DNA of 64,000 nucleotides from Legionella saoudiensis (GTDB lineage Bacteria; Pseudomonadota; Gammaproteobacteria; Legionellales; Legionellaceae), in assembly GCF_001465875.1 (NCBI RefSeq), contig NZ_LN901324.1, positions 806,001-870,000 of the forward strand, written 5' to 3'. The notes under the pieces were generated by a model. That model saw only the letters and a program-made list of their open reading frames with translations, did no database searches and was not told the origin of the DNA. How positions within the stretch are numbered: the first letter of the stretch is position 1; each line of letters begins with the position of its first letter. Of the stretch, positions 1 through 8,800 are shown piece after piece. A program made the translations under genes and the position numbers.

Positions 1-1146
1 AAACAGGTCATTAGTAGTGGTGCTATTGCGGTTAAAGCCAACCCCGATGTAATGTAAATCCGGTGTCGGAGGAGTGGTGTGGCATGATTTATCAGCAGGT
101 CCTACGCAATAAGCTTTATCAATTCCTAGCACCATGATGGGCTGGGTTTGTACCGTGCCATGGTCCGTTTTGATGCGTACTGGGGCCAAGTAATAATTGC
201 CTGAATAGGTATTACCACTACTGTCATAATATTTAACGCCAGGAGCGCCTGGACCAATCACATTCCCATTATGAGGTAACTCTTTAGTGGGGACAACAAC
301 GCCTAAAGAGCCCGTATCAATTGTATAGCCAGTAAAGGTGCCTGCAGAATCATTTTGGTCATAGCCAACATCCGCCTTTATTTTTAAAGCATAAGGCAAT
401 GTTTGTGACAGAGGTATGTGATAGCTCGTAATACCATAAGTACAAGTGGGTGGTGTGTTTTTCTTTAACACCTGGGTTACTCCAAGAGCAGCCCCATTAT
501 TCGTGCTATCGCTAATCCAGGCATTAATTGAGATATTATTCGGGAATGCCTGCCCACTATAGGTAAATGTGACGGTCCCTGTGCTCGTCGTAGTTGAAGT
601 AGGCCAAATCACTCCACTGGGTGCTCCATAAACATCAACATGGATTGGATTATTTACAGAAGGTATCAATGGCTTACCCTTAGAATTACACATGGTCATA
701 CTAATGGTAAACTGCTGGACTTGATTGGCAGTATTACCTGTTGGATTATTTACCTTGGTCACTGAAGGGGTGAAATTAACTACACTAGGCTGACATGTTG
801 GTGGTGTGATTGGAATAATTGCCGCTGCCGTATTGCTTACGGAAAATAAACAATAGCCATTACTATTTTGGCTACAGCCTGAAAGAGCATAACCTGGGGT
901 ATTTATTTTAATCCCAGCAAAAGGGTAGCTGCGGTTTGGTATGTTTGTAAGTATGCTCAGTGTTAATGCAGAGACATTATAATTTTGACATGATAATGCG
1001 CCTTTTCCATTTAAACACAAGGTAATACTTAGATTTGCAGGGGTCCCATCCGCAGAAACCTTAAAAAAGGAATTGTTCACAGAAAAAGCGCTGTGATAAC
1101 CCAACAGTAATAAGACAACACTAAAACTCCTTAAATATTTTATCAT
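1..1146 (-). CDS. Secreted protein with DTGS (aspartyl-protease-like) motif, 3' end outside window
   Basis: The reading frame starts at an ATG at 1146 and stays open for 382 codons to the left edge, so the C-terminus is missing. Residues 1-22 form a typical signal peptide (basic start, then VVLLLLGY, ending SAFS), so the product is exported. The mature part is Thr/Ser/Asn/Pro-rich with scattered cysteines (about residues 44, 53, 91, 99, 118). Near residue 277 it has DTGSLG inside YTIDTGSLGVVVP. This is the shape of the catalytic Asp-Thr-Gly-Ser turn of retropepsin-like aspartyl proteases and also occurs in DUF3443-type proteins. Secretion and motif are seen directly; protease activity is only inferred, and the second half of the active site may lie beyond the edge. 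Confidence 0.75.
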   Translation of the reverse strand, partial: MIKYLRSFSVVLLLLGYHSAFSVNNSFFKVSADGTPANLSITLCLNGKGALSCQNYNVSALTLSILTNIPNRSYPFAGIKINTPGYALSGCSQNSNGYCLFSVSNTAAAIIPITPPTCQPSVVNFTPSVTKVNNPTGNTANQVQQFTISMTMCNSKGKPLIPSVNNPIHVDVYGAPSGVIWPTSTTTSTGTVTFTYSGQAFPNNISINAWISDSTNNGAALGVTQVLKKNTPPTCTYGITSYHIPLSQTLPYALKIKADVGYDQNDSAGTFTGYTIDTGSLGVVVPTKELPHNGNVIGPGAPGVKYYDSSGNTYSGNYYLAPVRIKTDHGTVQTQPIMVLGIDKAYCVGPADKSCHTTPPTPDLHYIGVGFNRNSTTTNDLF

Positions 1147-1265
1147 AAATTATCCATATACTATGTGTTTCTTAATGGAGAACCAGTTATAACTAGCTCT
1201 CCTCATGCTGCTTCGTAACTTCATGTTAAACAAAGAAAAAGCGCGTTCTATCATAGGTTACATTC

Positions 1266-1382
1266 GTCGTGGGCGTCAATGAGGAGGGCTGCTGGAATTA
1301 ATTCGGCTTATGGTGATATTTCATGTTTCCACGAGTTAGCGCGGTGCACGACTGGATTAAGCAAATCGTACCCAATAGCTAA
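1266..1382 (+). pseudogene. Remnant of a trypsin-like serine protease C-terminus
   Basis: This short stretch reads as the tail of a chymotrypsin-family protease with damage. One frame gives VVGVNEEGCWN and, after in-frame stops, FPRVSAVHDWIKQIVPNS followed by TAA at 1380-1382. The stops are bypassed only in another frame that reads GINSAYGDIS. The end matches the usual family ending (VYTRVSAxxDWI). No N-terminal half, His or Ser active-site region lies upstream, because the previous sequence belongs to the oppositely oriented secreted gene. The rest of 1147-1499 shows nothing else definite apart from a possible -10 (TATAAT, 1432-1437). Confidence 0.42.
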
Positions 1383-1499
1383 TTTATAGAACAACACCTT
1401 TTGAACAAAAAAACACTCCGTTGAATTATGCTATAATTATAAGGTGACTGAAATGATTTAAAAATCAAATTCTTAGCTTGTATAATTGGAGTATTTGAA

Positions 1500-1871
1500 A
1501 TGGACAGATCACGTTTTTTAGCCAAAGCCATGGGTATTTATCTGTTGATAGTCAGCCTATCTATATTTATCAATATGCATTCTTTTGTAAACTTAGTTAA
1601 TGAGATGACAAAGAATGAACCCCTTTTGTTCGTGACTGGTTTTTTTACGTTAATTATTGGTATTTTACTCGTATTAAGCCACAACATTTGGCAATGGGAT
1701 TGGCGAGTACTTATTACAGTAATTGCGTGGCTGACCTTACTTAAAGGCGCTAGCCTCATTTTGCATCCAGCGATGTTGTATACCTATACGGCCACAATCA
1801 ATTATATTACAGCAGCAATTGATGTAATCCTTGGGGTTATATTGTGCTACTTTGGCTTTAAGCACTCTTAA
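1500..1871 (+). CDS. Small integral membrane protein, four predicted helices
   Basis: This 123-aa protein is almost entirely hydrophobic, with predicted membrane helices near residues 10-30, 42-62, 70-88 and 100-120. The loop between helices 2 and 3 contains the polar/aromatic element HNIWQWDWRVL. The same pattern occurs in small uncharacterised bacterial inner-membrane proteins, so this is probably an ordinary conserved protein rather than an effector. The start at 1500 is supported by GGAG at 1488-1491, eight bases upstream. It stands alone, pointing toward the convergent gene ending at 2060. No function can be assigned. Confidence 0.8.
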   Translation: MDRSRFLAKAMGIYLLIVSLSIFINMHSFVNLVNEMTKNEPLLFVTGFFTLIIGILLVLSHNIWQWDWRVLITVIAWLTLLKGASLILHPAMLYTYTATINYITAAIDVILGVILCYFGFKHS

Positions 1872-2059
1872 TTAAAGAGTGAACTAATAAGTACCCAGTG
1901 CACCTCGGATCCCTGGGCTTAATAAAGTTAAAAAAAACTGGAAAAATAATTTATGGGTTACATGGTTTTCCTTTAGCTCTTATGCAGCGGGTCTTATCGT
2001 GCGATGGCACTTTCTTTTTAACATTAAAAATGGAGCGCCGTTAAAGTGCTCCATTTAGA

Positions 2060-2944
2060 TTATAAACTATTGGTTTCTTGGAGGGGCAATTGTTCTTCAA
2101 GGGAGGTGATAGCTTCCTTTCTGAACAAGCTTAAATAAGTAATTGATTCTTTTTTAGCTGGCATGGGGTAAATCCAGCTTTTGCCATATTTAAAATGCAT
2201 CGAATTAAACGCCTTCTCTTCTTGCTCAGGAGTTATTTCTGAATGTTGTCCTCGAGATACTGATTTTTGGTATTCTTCATGAAGTCTATGTCTTATACAG
2301 TCCATTGTATAGCTAGAATCTTCTGCGATTGCTTGATGACCAAGATCAACTAAATGTTGAATTTCTTCGTTTTCAGTGATATCCGGAGTGCCTTTAATTG
2401 CGGTAATAATTCCTCTTAATGGCATTCTTAACGCCCAGGTCAATGGGCTGGCAATAACTTGAGTAGAACCTCTAACAATACTAGATAAGCCATCAATAAG
2501 CCAAGAAGAAGACCGGCCCAAGTTTAATTTCATATTATTAGAAAAATTACTCCAAGAGCCGGAATTAAACGCATATCTTACTGTGTTACCGAGGAAAAAA
2601 AGAGGGGTTGCAACTAAATTTGCAAGACCTCGAAGCACATTTTTAAGTCCTCTAAGTGGTTGTGCCATATCCATTAAGAATTCATGCGATGATTTATATG
2701 GTTTAAACGTATACTGGATGTCATTAATCATAGATGCAATGGGTTGCATAGCCCCAATAAACTGATCTGTCCAATACTCGCGCGGGGTTTCATTGTATCG
2801 ACGTGTATACGGTGCAGTGCTTATATAGCGAAGAGTAGCGTTTTCTACAGGATAAAGTCGTGCATCTATAAAACGAGCAAATGGAAAATCTTTTTTTACA
2901 AGATATTCAAATAAAGATTCATATCCACCGTTAATTTTTTTCAT
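2060..2944 (-). CDS. Hypothetical protein with hydrophobic core, effector candidate
   Basis: The 294-aa product has no signal peptide and no domain I recognise. Its middle (about residues 93-190) alternates basic and hydrophobic or glycine-rich segments, for example LRGLKNVLRGLANLVATPLF and later TWALRMPLRGIITAIKG. This suggests membrane association without a classical transmembrane helix. The C-terminus has glutamates followed by a hydrophobic end (EEQLPLQETNSL), a composition seen in many Dot/Icm substrates. The gene is monocistronic and lies downstream of a PmrA-like box with a perfect TATAAT (2975-3008). Coding status is clear; effector status is inferred from promoter, tail and absence of a housekeeping match. 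Confidence 0.8.
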   Translation of the reverse strand: MKKINGGYESLFEYLVKKDFPFARFIDARLYPVENATLRYISTAPYTRRYNETPREYWTDQFIGAMQPIASMINDIQYTFKPYKSSHEFLMDMAQPLRGLKNVLRGLANLVATPLFFLGNTVRYAFNSGSWSNFSNNMKLNLGRSSSWLIDGLSSIVRGSTQVIASPLTWALRMPLRGIITAIKGTPDITENEEIQHLVDLGHQAIAEDSSYTMDCIRHRLHEEYQKSVSRGQHSEITPEQEEKAFNSMHFKYGKSWIYPMPAKKESITYLSLFRKEAITSLEEQLPLQETNSL

Positions 2945-2974
2945 TTCATTATCCTATCAAATTAATGTGCGCAA

Positions 2975-3008
2975 ATTATACACTTTTTATCCTTAAGAAA
3001 ATATTAAA
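2975..3008 (-). promoter_or_regulatory. PmrA-like box and -10 for the 2944 gene
   Basis: Read on the minus strand, TTTAAT (3008-3003), five bases, then CTTAAG (2997-2992), eleven bases, then TATAAT (2980-2975). The known PmrA element is a direct repeat of CTTAATATT with two bases between 9-mers, which puts the hexamers five bases apart. Each hexamer here has one mismatch. The spacing to the -10 is one base longer than in the two better boxes in this window. Confidence 0.5.
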
Positions 3009-3111
3009 AATAAAATATAGCCTTACGTTACTAGGATTTACTAGAAAGTGCATCTTAAAAATAGACTTGAAGAGTCCGTCAATAAGCTTACGATTTATGT
3101 TCCTTATAATT

Positions 3112-4740
3112 TTATGACTTATCCAAGGGTTTTGGCGTGATTTGAAATGGGGAGGGTGCTTTATAGCCCTCTGTGGGTTCATTTCCTTCAAAATCTACAG
3201 TTGATTCTGGATTGTTGCGCCTGGAGTTTTCTAGTTCGCTTTTGTATTGTTGCGTTGTTCCTCGAACAGTCACTAATAACGCGAGCTCCCTTGTTTCTCT
3301 CAATGGTTTGGGTGGAGAGGCAAGACAAGACCCTACATACACATTGATTCGAGCAGTATCAGACTCCTCATTTTCTTTCCATCCAGGTTCAACATTTCTA
3401 GAAAATCCGAATTTTTTAAAAAACCAGTCAAGCCCATGACCCAATTTAACTTCAGGGGCTATAATTACATCAGCCAAAACGTGTCCATACCCATGTCCAT
3501 AGCCATTTTTCGTATCATCGCCATTGGCAAAATAGATAACTGCTGATTTTTCTTTTACATCTATGGCCACCCATCCACGCCATTGATTCATATCTCCTGA
3601 ATGAAAAGCCGTTGTAACCTCGCCTGCATCATCAAGTTGCAGACCTAAACCCAATCCCCACGCCAAGTGTTGTCTATCTTCTTCTGGAACACCCATATCA
3701 ATGGCCCATTGGTCCTCTGTCAGTAATATTTGCGGTCTAAATGCTTCTTGCAACGGATTAGTATGACCTGTGATATGAGTTATCTGGGAAAGCGCCTTAT
3801 TTGATAACCTTTCAATGAATTCACCTACGGCCTCGTGGGAAAATGAGTGATGTAACTCTTGAAGCTGCGAACCAATGCTATCTAATTCTATTTCTTGAAC
3901 GGTACCTTTTTGTTTGTTGTAATAGAAAAAACCGGTTTCAGTCAGAATATAGCGTGAACATGCTGAGGTTTTTTGATTTTCCGGGGTTGGGACAACGGAC
4001 ATTCTTGCGAAACTACAGTCTTTCTCTTGCATCCAAGCTGCAGTAAGCAGGGCATAATCTCTAGCGGTGGTGTGTAAGCTGTTCGCTGCATGTGGAATCA
4101 ATCCACTTTTAGTTGGTGGTAAAAAGCTACTATTGTTCATTTTTAGCGGTATGAATACTTCCTCTTTTGCAAGTAGTTCAAGGGGGGCTGTTTGGATTTC
4201 AATGGCTTTTTGTAAATAGTATAAAGCGGCGTTTCCATAAGCATATTGAGCACCTAATTCAAAATCCATTCTAGGAGCACCATTGATAGGGATACCTGTT
4301 GTATGGGATAAAACCATACGAGGAGTTATTTGTTTTGCTTTTTGAATAAACGTATCGCTCACGGCTCTATCAGGGGTATCACCAGGATTGAACACCTGGT
4401 TATAGAATTCTTTTAGTTTACTCTCTTCATTTGGAAGAATTTCAGAAATAGGTGTATCCAAATCAAATACCTTGCCATCAGTTGTTAATAACTTTTTATC
4501 CGCGATTAGCTTAAGAACTAAATAGGAAAATACGGGCTTACTCAGTGAGGCTGCGCCAAAAACAGTTTGTTCCTCTACGGATATCCCGGGAGTATCTGCA
4601 TGCACATCTGTTTTTCCTATTGGCAACGTTTTAATTGGAATGGTCTCTTGTAAGTTAAGATAGGCAATGGATACACCAGGTATCTCGCCTTTTTCCATTC
4701 TCTCTTCAATTACTTTTTTGGTTGGTCTTGGCATAGACAC
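3112..4740 (-). CDS. Serine hydrolase of the beta-lactamase/PBP fold
   Basis: This 542-aa protein carries the three landmarks of class C beta-lactamase-like serine hydrolases: SLSK (Ser65-Lys68, nucleophile and general base), YGN (168-170), and HSG (380-382) at the place of the usual KTG. The family phrase LSHTTGI lies near 144-150. There is no signal peptide, so a periplasmic beta-lactamase or PBP role is unlikely; intracellular esterase- or peptidase-like activity, or secretion by a non-Sec route, fits better. After the catalytic domain an extension of about 130 residues, ending in a Pro-rich tail, has no recognised match. The start ATG at 4740 is followed by basic residues. A TATAAT-like -10 lies upstream, but no clear -35. 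Confidence 0.82.
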   Translation of the reverse strand: MSMPRPTKKVIEERMEKGEIPGVSIAYLNLQETIPIKTLPIGKTDVHADTPGISVEEQTVFGAASLSKPVFSYLVLKLIADKKLLTTDGKVFDLDTPISEILPNEESKLKEFYNQVFNPGDTPDRAVSDTFIQKAKQITPRMVLSHTTGIPINGAPRMDFELGAQYAYGNAALYYLQKAIEIQTAPLELLAKEEVFIPLKMNNSSFLPPTKSGLIPHAANSLHTTARDYALLTAAWMQEKDCSFARMSVVPTPENQKTSACSRYILTETGFFYYNKQKGTVQEIELDSIGSQLQELHHSFSHEAVGEFIERLSNKALSQITHITGHTNPLQEAFRPQILLTEDQWAIDMGVPEEDRQHLAWGLGLGLQLDDAGEVTTAFHSGDMNQWRGWVAIDVKEKSAVIYFANGDDTKNGYGHGYGHVLADVIIAPEVKLGHGLDWFFKKFGFSRNVEPGWKENEESDTARINVYVGSCLASPPKPLRETRELALLVTVRGTTQQYKSELENSRRNNPESTVDFEGNEPTEGYKAPSPFQITPKPLDKS

Positions 4741-5204
4741 TTACCCTATTCATAGTGTTTATTAATTATATTGTATTATTTGTGGTCATTGAAAAGCATT
4801 TGATTTCGAAAATACCTTCATTCTCAAATCGCAACTGGAAGTCCAGATGAGGTTAGATAATCATCACCAGGCGTCTCGGGTCTAAACAAATTGACATCTT
4901 GTCGATGAAGCCGGATGTTAAATCGGGGAATTAAGCTAAGATTAGTTGAATCTCATGTTATCTGATTTAGTAGTTACCTGTCTCGCTAGTGTTTGGTGGG
5001 CTAAAAGAAATGCTCAGGTCATATCAGCAGCTATTAATCGAGTTTAATCAAACCACCCACCATTAGGTCTTAGAGTTCTCGCTAAAGCCTTGTTTGATGA
5101 GCGGTTTGAACAATTAATTGGGCTGATAATATAATCCTTGCTCAAGAGACTCTCTAAGTCCAGCAAGTGCATCTGCTTTTGCTCCACATCGAAACCTGGT
5201 TACT
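4741..5204. other. Intergenic region with two short orphan reading frames
   Basis: No convincing gene is present. On the plus strand, 4955-5047 encodes a 30-aa frame containing VVTCLASVWWAKRNAQ without a ribosome binding site. On the minus strand, 5233-5114 encodes a 39-aa frame containing FIPGEVTRFRCGAK that overlaps the end of the acetyltransferase gene in another frame. Both look more protein-like than random sequence and may be gene remnants, but neither can be assigned. The first 60 bases hold the promoter region of the upstream hydrolase. Confidence 0.4.
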
Positions 5205-5654
5205 TCACCTGGAATAAAAAGAACCCAAAGCATTAACTAAATTAGTCCTATTCTCGATAGATAGCTCAGTCATCCATGGCATAAAATTATTACTCGTATC
5301 GATAAAAGACACCTCTCGATTACCCGCATAACACTGCACCTTTTTCATGAGCTGCGAGCCAACACCTTGAAATCGACGGGTAGGGCATACAAATAAATGA
5401 TTTAAAAACACCTCATCCTCATAATCGCTAAATAAAGCAAAACCAATAATTTCCTTTTTTGACAATGCAATTATTGCAAACTTATGGGAATACTCACCAC
5501 CAAAACTCAGCACGTATTGAGAAAGCTCCAATTTACTAATACGAACGCCGCTTTCTTGCACAACACTCCATGTATCATCCAACAATTCGTTAGTTAAATA
5601 ACGCAGGCTAGGTTTAGAGCGAGAAAACCTGGAGTCATCGAAAAATTTACCCAT
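5205..5654 (-). CDS. GNAT-family N-acetyltransferase
   Basis: About 149 aa. The acetyl-CoA-binding motif A is visible as LFVCPTRRFQGVGSQLMKK (the RxxGxG/A pyrophosphate loop), preceded by the expected strand IIGFALFSDY and followed by a short strand ending VSFIDTSNN, where GNAT enzymes often place the splayed beta-strand and a late Asn. It should transfer acetyl from acetyl-CoA to an amine of unknown identity. A TTG nine codons upstream (5681) extends the frame, but the ATG at 5654 has GGAG (5667-5664) nine bases away and is preferred. It is transcribed alone, divergent from the phosphatase gene at 5818. Confidence 0.8.
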   Translation of the reverse strand: MGKFFDDSRFSRSKPSLRYLTNELLDDTWSVVQESGVRISKLELSQYVLSFGGEYSHKFAIIALSKKEIIGFALFSDYEDEVFLNHLFVCPTRRFQGVGSQLMKKVQCYAGNREVSFIDTSNNFMPWMTELSIENRTNLVNALGSFYSR

Positions 5655-5747
5655 CGGACTTATCTCCGTTGATTTGCACAAAGTGTATTCATATCAGCCC
5701 ATATTTAAAATATACAGAGTAAGTTTATATTAATAAATATGTACACT

Positions 5748-5780
5748 TTTAATATTAGTTAACTTTTGTAGGTCTATAAT
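5748..5780 (+). promoter_or_regulatory. Degenerate PmrA-like promoter of the phosphatase gene
   Basis: TTTAAT (5748-5753), five bases, TTAACT (5759-5764), exactly ten bases, then a perfect TATAAT (5775-5780). The first 9-mer differs from CTTAATATT at one base; the second is poor. The layout matches the clearer boxes at 9855 and 27625, so control by PmrA is possible but weakly supported. Confidence 0.35.
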
Positions 5781-5817
5781 TATACATACTGGTCATTGTT
5801 TACCCTGTGTGTGGAAT

Positions 5818-8800
5818 ATGCCTATCCTAGCAGAACAAATACTTCATAAAGCGCAATCAGAATTTACAAAAGAAAAAGTGCAACATCCCGATCTTAAAAC
5901 AACTAAATTAAAAGCAGATAATAATGGTAATCTAAAAGGCCCTTTCAAAAAACTCATTGACGACTTACAACTAGCAAAATATCCCAGTCCGCCATTTACC
6001 TGCCAACAGCAATCTATAGAAATTGACGGTAAAACCATACCTGTTACCTATATTAAAACCGAAGGACAGATAAACTTATCCAGCGAGCAACTGCATGAGG
6101 TGAGTGTCAATTCACTTTTGTTAAGAAAAGTAGCCTTAGCCGCAACACTAGAAGCCTATGCAGCCCAGCATGTAACAGGAAAAAGCCAACTAAAAGCGAT
6201 TCGTGCTCAAATAGAACAACTAGTAAACGAATCAATTCAAGAAGCAATAAAACAAGCTGAGAACCCTAAACAAAAAGTGAATACCTATGATGAAACCAAT
6301 GAGTTCATCAATAAACTAGGTACCATTTTAAATAACAATACGCAGATTAAAAAACATGATGAAGCAGTTAGGATTATCAAAGGCTATGAGCGTTATGTTC
6401 TTTCTGAGATGAATGCTGGAAGGGTTATCATTAATGAAAGTACTGTAACTACGAGCAAAGGTAAAAAGAATCTTATTCAAATGGATATTCCTTTGGACGC
6501 CCAATTAACTGAGGCACAGAAAAAAGAATACCTCCGAGTACTAGATTCTAAAAAACCTGAATGGTTTCAAAAACTAAAACCAGAAGAGCAACGCTGGTAT
6601 CAGGAACGAGTGAAAAGGGCGACTAAGTCTGCTGATGGTTGGACTAAATTTGCGCAGGAAGTCTATGGGACTTCTGCGATGCAGCAAGCGCTTGAAATGA
6701 AAAATGCCAGGAAAAACTATTTTTTTATTGATGGAACATTACAAAGTGAAAGTACAAAAAATGCTACACTCAATGCGATTGAGGTACCTAAAAAAGAACG
6801 CCAACAGATAACTATTCACAATGCGGAACAATTAATAGAAAACCAGATACAAAATGCTGAAGCGCGATTTAGAGCACATTGGGGATTAAGTCCTGACGCA
6901 AAATTACCCGGTAAAATAATGATTGCAAGCCAAAGCTTGCTAAGCCCATTATTGGGTCTTGCTGATGATAAGATGATCAATGCGCAAAAGGCAGCAGTTG
7001 AGCATTTAGCTAAAGATCCTCGATATAAAGATAAATATCAAATTGTCTTTGGTAATGATGCCGTTAATATTTTCCGTAAAGCTCAGGCAATCGATTGGAA
7101 ATATACAAATGAGGTAATGGATTATTCAAGAACCCTAATAACAAACCTTCAACAGGCTGGGGTTGATAACAATCATCCTCAGATGAAGTTAATGACTGCA
7201 GCCTTAGCTGAATTAGAAGCATTAAAAAGATCTCCTGATTTGGGTGATCGTAATAAAGCAGCCTTCAAAACAGCACTTACCTCCATTCTGATTGAGGCTG
7301 CTGGGGGTAAGGTCAGTACCAATTGTAAAAGTGGTAAAGACCGTACAGGCCTTGAAGAGCTATATCATAATGCAATGCTAACTTATTACAGTTTATATAA
7401 TGAATTGCCCAGCTATAACGATGGTCCAGAAAAAAGAGAACAATTTATTGAAATTTTTTCTCATTTATTCAATACATTAAAGATCCATGAGTCAGCATCT
7501 GGAAACACTATTGGCGCATTTGGTATTAAAGACAGTGCAAAAATGCTTTGTTCTGATATCGCTAAAGCATTGGGTGCTAACTATACCATGAGTAACAGCA
7601 GGGCCAATATAAACAAAACTGAAGAGGCTTTTGTTAAAAAAGTTCTTAAAAAATTTGATCAAGATAAAGCGGTTGTTGAGGCTGATGTATTTACCGATTT
7701 TGCCTTGGAAAAACTACAGCATCGTAAACATGAGCTGGAGCAAAAATCTGGCAAAAAAGAGAAAATTGCTGTCTTGGATCAATTAATTTCAGACATAAAA
7801 AAAGGCAAAGAATTAATCCCTGCTTTAAATGAATTTTTATCTAATGAGAAAAATAAGCGTACTTTTGCATCTAAAACGGGATTAGGCCAAGATCAAACCA
7901 TTAAATTAGTTAAAAAAATTATTAATGAATATGAAAATAACAACAAATTAATTGAGGAAAGAAAGCAATACCAAAAAAGAGAACAAGAATTATCAAAAGC
8001 ACCTGGAGTTAATACGAAGCAACCAGACCCCCGGCCTGAAATTCCAGCTATGCAAAATCCACGAAGCAGTATTCAGCAGGCTCCAAAATCCGCACCACCA
8101 CAACAACAAACCGTACAAGCACAGCAATCTGGGCCCATACAACAAGCAGAGCATGCGCAAAAAACTGCTCGAGCTCCTAATCAAGAACGGCTCGATTTCG
8201 AGAAAAACCACCTAAAACAATTGCAAACTGAGTTAGCGAAAGTACAAGCCGAAATGGAGACAAAGAAGCGCCAACTTGACGAAATAAGAGAAAAATTAAG
8301 TATTGATAGAGGCGAATTAGAGCTTGCATCCACGGCGTTACTTAAAGAAAAAGAAACCGCCAATCAGATGGATATAAAACTAACCCAAGAAATTGAACTG
8401 TTAGACCATCTTCATACAGCTCTTCAAGTACAAAAAGATGAACTTCATCAATTAGAAAGTGATTTAGAACAAGTTTCTTCCATATCAGAGCAAGTAAATA
8501 CTCAAAAAACGAATCTCCAGCAGCTAACAGCGGAACATCAACAAGAAAATAATCAACTTGAACTCCTTATTCAATTGCAGCAAGAAAAGGGAACTCTTGA
8601 TAAGCTAAAGCAAGAACATAATACAGAAGCATCAAAGTTAGAATCCGACGAGATATTACTTAAAAATCAAGAAGATAAAAAGCAATCTTTAGAATCTAAA
8701 AAATCTCAAATGACGGGCGAGCTCAATAAAATTCAAGAAGAGAGCACACAGCAGGAAAAAAATACATCGTTTATAACCAGAATTGTTAATGCAATTACGT

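Noticed and set aside
5114..5233. 39-aa minus-strand frame overlapping the GNAT gene end
   Set aside because: Reads plausibly as protein but has no ribosome site and overlaps a clear gene; kept only as a note in the intergenic entry.
7952..8363. Open frames on both strands inside the Pro/Gln linker of the phosphatase gene
   Set aside because: Overlap the main gene in other frames; they arise from biased codon use, not separate genes.
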